DNA of 64,000 nt from Casuarius casuarius (Eukaryota > Chordata > Aves > Casuariiformes > Casuariidae). The notes beneath the pieces were generated by a model. The model did no database searches. It saw only the letters and a program-made list of their open reading frames with translations, and was not told the DNA's origin. Location of the stretch: the NCBI GenBank assembly GCA_003342895.1, contig PTFA01000041.1:5373423-5437422 (forward strand), written 5' to 3'. Shown here piece by piece: positions 62,373 through 64,000 of the stretch. How positions within the stretch are numbered: position 1 is the first letter of the stretch; each line of letters opens with the position of its first letter. The position numbers and the translations under genes are program-made.

Positions 62373-63893
62373 TTTATATAAATATATATTTTTTTTCCTG
62401 GAGTTCTGACTTTTTAGGGAAATACTTGCTTTTTATTTTGAAAAAGGGGGACAAGATATTCAATAGGATGATAATATCTGGAGAGCAGACACGGTTTTGC
62501 GGTCAAGTATTCCCGATGTCTCCCCCCTGAAACTACTGACCCTGCTGGGCTGTGGAGCTGTGGTGTAATTAGATGGCCTCCATGCTAAAGATTTGCTATT
62601 ACAAGTTATTAGTAAAGAAAAAGTTGCAGCAGGGATTTTCTAATCTGTGTAAAAAATAGTTATATCCTCCTGCGATTCTTTTTTGTGGTGAAAGTAAAAT
62701 TACATTCTTTGCAAAAGTTAGCAAATTATAATATAGGAAAAATGACATGCTTGTTTTGTCCATTGAGTTAAAATTGACAATTTTTGTCTTTAAAGAGTTA
62801 CTTCTGTAATAACATTAATGTAGAACAAGATGGCATCTGTAGTTGAATTTCTTGCATCCCTTAGTTTATAATAATAAGTGATAAATAACAATCATTTATA
62901 ATGATAAAAAAATACATTGAGATTGTATTGTTTTGGTGATCCACCCATCAAAAGAATTATGTAAAAAATGTCAATTTGTAAAAGTATTTGATAGTTGTTG
63001 TCTTTAGAAGCTGTTTGAAGTGTACAGAACTACTGTATAGAAGCTTAAAGCTTTTTCTTCAGGGAAGAACAGAGGTTTGAGGCGGAAAATTTCTCAACCA
63101 GTTTTTAACCAGGTCCCATGAGTTCTGTCTCATATGCATAGACGTTATACTAATACACAGAGGGCTGTTTTTTAAGAAGTTAATTTGGACTTTTTAAATA
63201 GTTGTATGATATTGATCATAATCAACCTTATGTCTGGAAACTGTTGCATGTGCATTGCTATTTGGAGAGAAATTTGTTGTTCCTTTTACAGTAGTCTTAG
63301 AGTCCTTATTGCACTCTGCCTTACCCTGTGGTCAGTTACCTTAATCCACTGGTTATAATACAGAAATATAAGAGGAGTGTACTTTGACCTTTTTCAGTTC
63401 TGACAAAATACTCTCCCCCCGCCCCCCTTCTCAATTCTACATTCTTGGTGGGTTCTTCTTTGAATCACTTTTTGGCTTTGCCATGTCCTGTCTGTTAGTA
63501 GAGCTATGTCTGCTGTCTTGGTCTGAGACGTCTGTTGACCTCTCGGTGTTTGCCCTGGACCAGGCGTGAGTCAGGATTCACAAAGTGATAACTGCTGTGG
63601 GAGCTTTCTGGATGGGTGCTTCCTGAAGCCTGGAGTACACGGCTATTGCAAGTTCGGACTGCTCAGATTTAGCACTTCAGGGGTATCCTCCCTGTGGGCT
63701 CTCAGCACCCAACTTTGCTTTAAATGTTGCTCGTGAGGAACTGAGCACCATAGAAGTTTGCCACGCTGTTGGTCATACTGTTTTAAAACTGGCCCAGCCA
63801 TAAGCAGGTCCAGAGCATCTAGCAAAGTTGATGTTAAAGCTTTATGAACCTGCTGCCTTGTCACCGTTTTGTTCGTGCCTCAAGTGTATCTAG

Positions 63894-63908
63894 TCACCAG
63901 ATGGCTGA
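63894..63908 (+). promoter_or_regulatory. Partial CTCF-like motif
   Basis: TCACCAGATGGCTGA matches 12 of 15 CTCF core positions, including the ACCAGATGGC block. It is near the right edge, in the CREM intron. Confidence 0.25.
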
Positions 63909-64000
63909 ATTAGCTTAACCTTGTCTTCCTTAAAACTAGGTGCTTCCTCTTTGGCATTAGTTTTGGAATTGACCAAAACTTCTCTGTCTTCAGCTTTTCC

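Noticed and set aside
63643..63864. 73-codon minus-strand frame near the right edge, possibly from an old interspersed repeat
   Set aside because: Some words resemble amniote repeat 3' ends, but the match is too weak to name a family.

Overview
This is vertebrate nuclear DNA, most likely from a bird or at least a sauropsid. Introns are AT-rich, repeat density is very low, no mammalian SINEs are seen, and the recognisable interspersed repeats are CR1 LINE remnants. The two assembly gaps (38909-39801 and 55311-55763) fall inside the only two strong gene-start CpG islands, which is typical of GC-rich drop-out in avian assemblies.

Two genes diverge from a common intergenic region. On the minus strand, positions 2042-36104 carry fifteen coding exons of CUL2 (cullin-2, scaffold of the VHL/Elongin BC E3 ubiquitin ligase). 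They give an uninterrupted reading of residues 1 to about 539 of roughly 745. The last quarter (rest of the cullin homology domain, winged helix, neddylation site) lies beyond base 1. The CUL2 promoter and untranslated first exon sit in the CpG island around 38.7-40.1 kb and are largely hidden by the gap. On the plus strand, a CpG island at 54.6-56.0 kb is the likely main promoter of CREM (cAMP-responsive element modulator). Two CREM coding exons follow: a short alternative first exon (58954-58994), sitting in its own small GC-rich promoter with a CRE-like site, and the common first coding exon (59647-59761). All further CREM exons lie beyond base 64000. Divergent CUL2-CREM neighbours are also found at human 10p11.21, so this is conserved synteny.

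Region by region: 1-36.1 kb is the CUL2 body; 36.1-38.7 kb is CUL2 intron 1; 38.7-40.1 kb is the CUL2 CpG island; 40.1-54.5 kb is intergenic with no gene seen but one perfect-consensus CTCF motif; 54.6-56.0 kb is the CREM CpG island; 56-64 kb is CREM introns, the two exons, and an extra CpG-rich block at about 61.3-61.9 kb that could be another alternative first exon.

No undescribed biological system was found. The strongest observations are a near-perfect U12-type (minor spliceosome) intron between the first two CUL2 coding exons, the CREM alternative first exon with its ATGA-overlapping upstream reading frame and CRE-like site, the intronic CpG block with tandem splice donors, and CTCF-type motifs. 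Most other open reading frames in the window are short chance frames in introns or frames running through gap bases.
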